Assembly (NCBI GenBank): GCA_023391535.1
Contig: JAEWAU010000115.1
Location: 1 to 15,432 of the forward strand
From: Bacillota bacterium
GTDB taxonomy: Bacteria > Bacillota > Clostridia > Oscillospirales > Ethanoligenentaceae
Direction of reading: 5' to 3'
Length of the DNA: 15,432 bases
The notes beneath the pieces are model-generated. The model searched no databases, was not told where the DNA came from, and saw only the letters and a list, made by a program, of their open reading frames with translations. The translations under genes were made by a program, and so were the position numbers. Positions 12,963 to 15,432 of the stretch are shown piece after piece. Within the stretch, counting starts at the first letter, position 1, and each line of letters opens with the position of its first letter.

Positions 12963-14273
12963 ATGAAGGTGGCCCTCCTTACGCTGTTCGGCCGGCTCGA
13001 CACCACGTATTCGCTGGTCAGCGTCGTCGCCGAGCAGCTCCGCATGCTGCTGGCGGCCGGAATACCGGTGAAGCTGCTGGTGTGCGAGCAGTTCGACGAG
13101 AGCAGCAAATTCGGCATCTATTGCGACAGCCGCATCCAATGGGGCAGGGTGTGCAACACCCACCGCGGCCGGCAGATCGAATGGCACGATTACGAGGATG
13201 CGCGCACTCCCGTGCACGCCTCCTTTTCCGCGGAGGCCGACACGGTGGCCGAAAGCCTTGCGCGCGAGCTGGCGGATGCGGACGTCTGCTTTCTGCACGA
13301 CATTCTCTATCAGGGCTGGCATCTGCTGCACAACGTGGCTCTGCGGCGCGCGCAGAAATCGCTGCCGCGCCTGAAATTCCTCTCGTTTGCGCATTCCGCG
13401 CCGCTGCCGCGCCCCGCAAAGCTCGTCTGGCCCTATTCGGCGCGCTTTCAGCCGCTGCCGAACACCGAATATATCTCCTTCACCTACGCGGGGCTGCCGC
13501 CGCTCGCGCGCCAGTTCGGCGTGCCCGAGGCCCGCTGCCGCGTGGTTTATAATTCGCTGGATCTGCTTGCGGCTTTCGGCCCGGACGTGCGCGCCCTGGC
13601 GGAAAAGACCGACCTGCTCTCCCCCGAGGCGCTGCTGGTTTACCCGGGCAGGCTCACGCCGGCCAAACGGTTCGAGAAGGCGGCGGCCTTCGCGGGCGCG
13701 CTCAAAAGCGCGGGTGCCGACGGCGTGCGCGCCGTGTTCTGCGATTTTCCCTCCGCGGATGTGAAGCCGGAGGCCTACCGCGCGGCCGTGCGCAAAACGG
13801 GGCGCCGGTTCGGGCTGGCGGATGAGGATATGGCGTTTACCTCGGAGCTGGGCTGGCCCGAAGGGTTCCCGCGCGCCGCGGTGCTGGAACTGTTCACGCT
13901 CTCGAACCTGTTCGTGATGCCGTCCTTTTCCGAGGCGTTTCCGCTCACGGTGCTGGAAGCGGCGAGCCGCGGCAACCTGCTCGTGCTCAACGGGGCGGTT
14001 CCGCCGCTGCGCGAGATCGGCGAGAGCCTGGGGGCGATGCTGCTGCGCTGGGACGCGCTCAACTACGGCTTTGTCACCACGGAGCAGTACGAGCCTTCGG
14101 AGGAGGCGTATTACGCCGAACACGCGGCGAGGCTTCTGAAGAAGCTGCGCGAGGAGCCGGCCCTCCGCGCCAAAACGGCCGTGCGCCGGCGCTACGGGCC
14201 CGCGTGGGTGTGGCGCAACCAGCTCGCGCCGCTTCTGCCGGCCTGGGAGGAGGAAGCGCCGTGCCCGGAATGA
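12963..14273 (+). CDS. GT4-type (GT-B) glycosyltransferase
   Basis: This 436-residue GT-B enzyme resembles family 4 (glycosyl transferases group 1). The C-terminal nucleotide-sugar half shows LLVYPGRLTPAKRFE (224-238), with the usual G-R...K, and FVMPSFSEAFPLTVLEAASRG (317-337). The latter contains the E324-x7-E332 motif. The N-terminal half (1-200) starts MKVALLTLF and has an unusual CEQFDESSKFGIYCDSRIQW acceptor-side region. Start at ATG 12963 is supported by GAAGGTG at 12951-12957; an overlapping GTG at 12870 would add a Cys/Arg-rich tail with no family features. It lies 89 bases after the first GT2 gene, and its last 13 bases overlap the next gene. Donor and acceptor cannot be read from sequence. 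Confidence 0.85.
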   Translation: MKVALLTLFGRLDTTYSLVSVVAEQLRMLLAAGIPVKLLVCEQFDESSKFGIYCDSRIQWGRVCNTHRGRQIEWHDYEDARTPVHASFSAEADTVAESLARELADADVCFLHDILYQGWHLLHNVALRRAQKSLPRLKFLSFAHSAPLPRPAKLVWPYSARFQPLPNTEYISFTYAGLPPLARQFGVPEARCRVVYNSLDLLAAFGPDVRALAEKTDLLSPEALLVYPGRLTPAKRFEKAAAFAGALKSAGADGVRAVFCDFPSADVKPEAYRAAVRKTGRRFGLADEDMAFTSELGWPEGFPRAAVLELFTLSNLFVMPSFSEAFPLTVLEAASRGNLLVLNGAVPPLREIGESLGAMLLRWDALNYGFVTTEQYEPSEEAYYAEHAARLLKKLREEPALRAKTAVRRRYGPAWVWRNQLAPLLPAWEEEAPCPE

Positions 14274-15373
14274 CGGTGAGCCTTTGCATGATTGTGCGCG
14301 ACGAGGAGGCGGAGCTGCCCGGCTGCCTGGAAAGCGCGCGCGGCGTGGCCGACGAGGTGATCGTGGCGGATACCGGCTCGCGCGACGCCACGCGCAGGCT
14401 CGCGCAAAAAGCGGGCGCGCGGGTGTTCGGCTGCCCTTGGCGGGGGAGCTTCGCACAGGCGCGAAACGCCTCCGTCGCCCGCGCCACGGGGGACTGGATC
14501 TTCTGGCTCGACGCCGACGAACGGCTGCAGGCGCCCGCTGCCGCGCTGCGCCACGCGCTGCAAAACGCCGCGTCGCCTCTGCTGCCCATCGCCTTCCTGC
14601 ATTACGCGGGGAGCGCGCCGGATGAGTACGAAAGCTGGCGTTTTACCGACTGCCGCTTTTTCCGGCGCGGGCTCGGCATCGCGTTTGAAGGGGATATCCA
14701 CGAGCATCTGAAGCTCGACACGCCCGCCCTTCAGGCGTTCGGACGGAGCAGAGGCGCGCCGTTGCTGGGCGCGCCTCTGCCGGGGCGCATCCTGCACACC
14801 GGATACCTCGACGCCGAGGTGGCGCAAAAGCGCAAGGCGCAGCGCAACCTCCCGCTCATCGAGGCCGCCATGCGCGGCGATTACAGCCCGTGGCTGGATT
14901 ACCACCGCGCGGAGGAGCTCTTCCGGCTCGGGGATAACGCGGGCGCGCTGGAAGCCGTGAACGCCGCCCTCCGGCATTTTCTGACGGAGGGAAAACTGCC
15001 GCCCGCCGTCTGCTACCGTTTCAAATACAATCTGCTGCTGCTCTGCGGCCTGCCGGACGAAACGCTGCGGGGGCTGGAAGACGCGCTGCGGCTTTATCCC
15101 GACTATGTGGATCTCCATTACGACCGGGCGCTTTTGCTGATGAAGCTTTCGCGCCCGGCCGAGGCGGAGGAGGAATGCCGCCTCTGCCTTGCGCTTGGCG
15201 AGCGGGACCGCGGCTATCTATCGCTCACCGGTTGCGGCAGCTTCGGCGCGGCGGTTCTGCTGGGGGAGTGCGCCCGGCGGCAGGGAAAACAGGACGAAGC
15301 GGCGCGCGCGTTCGCGCGGGCGCTGGAGGTGCGCCCCGGATGGCCCCCCGCGCTGGATGGCCTGCGCGCGTGA
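14261..15373 (+). CDS. Second GT2 glycosyltransferase with TPR-like C-terminus
   Basis: This 370-residue paralogue of the gene at 11788 shares the same N-terminal blocks: VSLCMIVRDEE (6-16), VIVADTGSRDAT (33-44), the DxD in FWLDADE (81-87) and an IHEHLKL acceptor-site equivalent. The C-terminal TPR-like helices include LDYHRAEELFRLGDNAGALEAVNAAL, YVDLHYDRALLLMKLSRPAEAEEE and LLGECARRQGKQDEAARAFARALEVRP. The start is read as GTG at 14261 because AGGAGG (14248-14253) is 7 bases upstream. The alternative ATG at 14270 overlaps the preceding stop as ATGA. Either start implies translational coupling to the GT4 gene. A 13-bp perfect inverted repeat lies inside the gene (14748-14780), where its paralogue is about 15 residues shorter. 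Confidence 0.86.
   Translation: MPGMTVSLCMIVRDEEAELPGCLESARGVADEVIVADTGSRDATRRLAQKAGARVFGCPWRGSFAQARNASVARATGDWIFWLDADERLQAPAAALRHALQNAASPLLPIAFLHYAGSAPDEYESWRFTDCRFFRRGLGIAFEGDIHEHLKLDTPALQAFGRSRGAPLLGAPLPGRILHTGYLDAEVAQKRKAQRNLPLIEAAMRGDYSPWLDYHRAEELFRLGDNAGALEAVNAALRHFLTEGKLPPAVCYRFKYNLLLLCGLPDETLRGLEDALRLYPDYVDLHYDRALLLMKLSRPAEAEEECRLCLALGERDRGYLSLTGCGSFGAAVLLGECARRQGKQDEAARAFARALEVRPGWPPALDGLRA
14748..14780. repeat. Perfect 13-bp inverted repeat inside a GT2 gene
   Basis: GCAGAGGCGCGCC (14748-14760) and GGCGCGCCTCTGC (14768-14780) flank a 7-base loop. It encodes roughly RSRGAPLLGAPLPG, including a GAPL duplication. The reading frame stays open. Confidence 0.8.
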
Positions 15374-15387
15374 ACAAAAAACGGCGC

Positions 15388-15421
15388 GGCGCCGCCTCCC
15401 GCGGGGGGTTCGGGTGGCGCC
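15388..15421 (+). terminator. Possible terminator of the glycosyltransferase operon
   Basis: GGCGCCGCCT (15388-15397) can pair with GGGTGGCGCC (15412-15421), using two G.T pairs. The following GGGGTTTCCCC offers only three T before the window ends. It is preceded by six A that could pair with a T tract beyond the window. Confidence 0.35.
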
Positions 15422-15432
15422 GGGGTTTCCCC

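Noticed and set aside
12939..14456. 505-residue minus-strand ORF opposite the GT4 and GT2 genes
   Set aside because: It is an Arg/Ala-rich shadow frame with no recognisable motif; the plus-strand genes have catalytic motifs and ribosome-binding sites.
1..15432. CRISPR array, transposon, integron or prophage
   Set aside because: No regularly spaced direct repeats, transposase, integrase or phage structural genes were seen.

Overview
The window looks like chromosomal DNA of a GC-rich Firmicute, most likely a Clostridia/Oscillospirales-type gut anaerobe. The evidence is a Bacillus YjgB-like secreted protein (DUF4309), a KimA-type potassium permease, tandem M42 peptidases, sigma-A-like promoters in AT-rich intergenic islands set among GC-rich genes, and strong AGGAGG ribosome-binding sites. 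No phage, transposase, CRISPR array or plasmid function is visible. The first and last tens of bases are low-complexity C or G runs, so the window may be a whole contig with weak ends. The taxonomic placement is inference.

Layout from left to right. A secreted DUF4309 protein (minus) is followed by two M42-family metallopeptidases in tandem (minus). Divergent from these is a double-domain PPK2 polyphosphate:AMP phosphotransferase (plus). A LysR regulator (minus) meets PPK2 tail to tail and is divergent from a thioredoxin-reductase-like flavoprotein (plus) that lacks the CxxC centre. The LysR/flavoprotein intergenic region holds two overlapping promoters and a T-N11-A palindrome. Next come a serine beta-lactamase-like hydrolase (minus), a tRNA-Ala(GGC) gene (minus) with its own promoter and terminator, a small four-helix membrane protein (plus), and a KimA-family K+ importer (minus). 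The right end is a plus-strand operon of three glycosyltransferases: GT2 with a helical C-terminus, GT4, then a second GT2 with a helical C-terminus. The last two genes overlap.

The most unusual signal is a dispersed, structured intergenic repeat, seen three times at 2046-2143, 8590-8687 and 11352-11447. It is 96-98 nt long, in the same orientation each time, and bounded by arms GCARTTCC...GGAAATGY. An inner TTTCG...CGAAA stem spans a gap that is 23 nt in every copy, although the sequence inside varies. By my count copies 1 and 2 match at 66 of 98 positions without a gap. All three copies sit in leader or intercistronic regions (M42 peptidase, small membrane protein, kimA-like gene). I do not recognise the family: it could be a REP/MITE-like palindromic element or a structured RNA.

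Functionally the window mixes housekeeping functions (peptide trimming, polyphosphate-based nucleotide phosphorylation, K+ uptake, tRNA) with a glycan- or protein-glycosylation cassette and a LysR-controlled flavoenzyme. No single pathway joins all regions.
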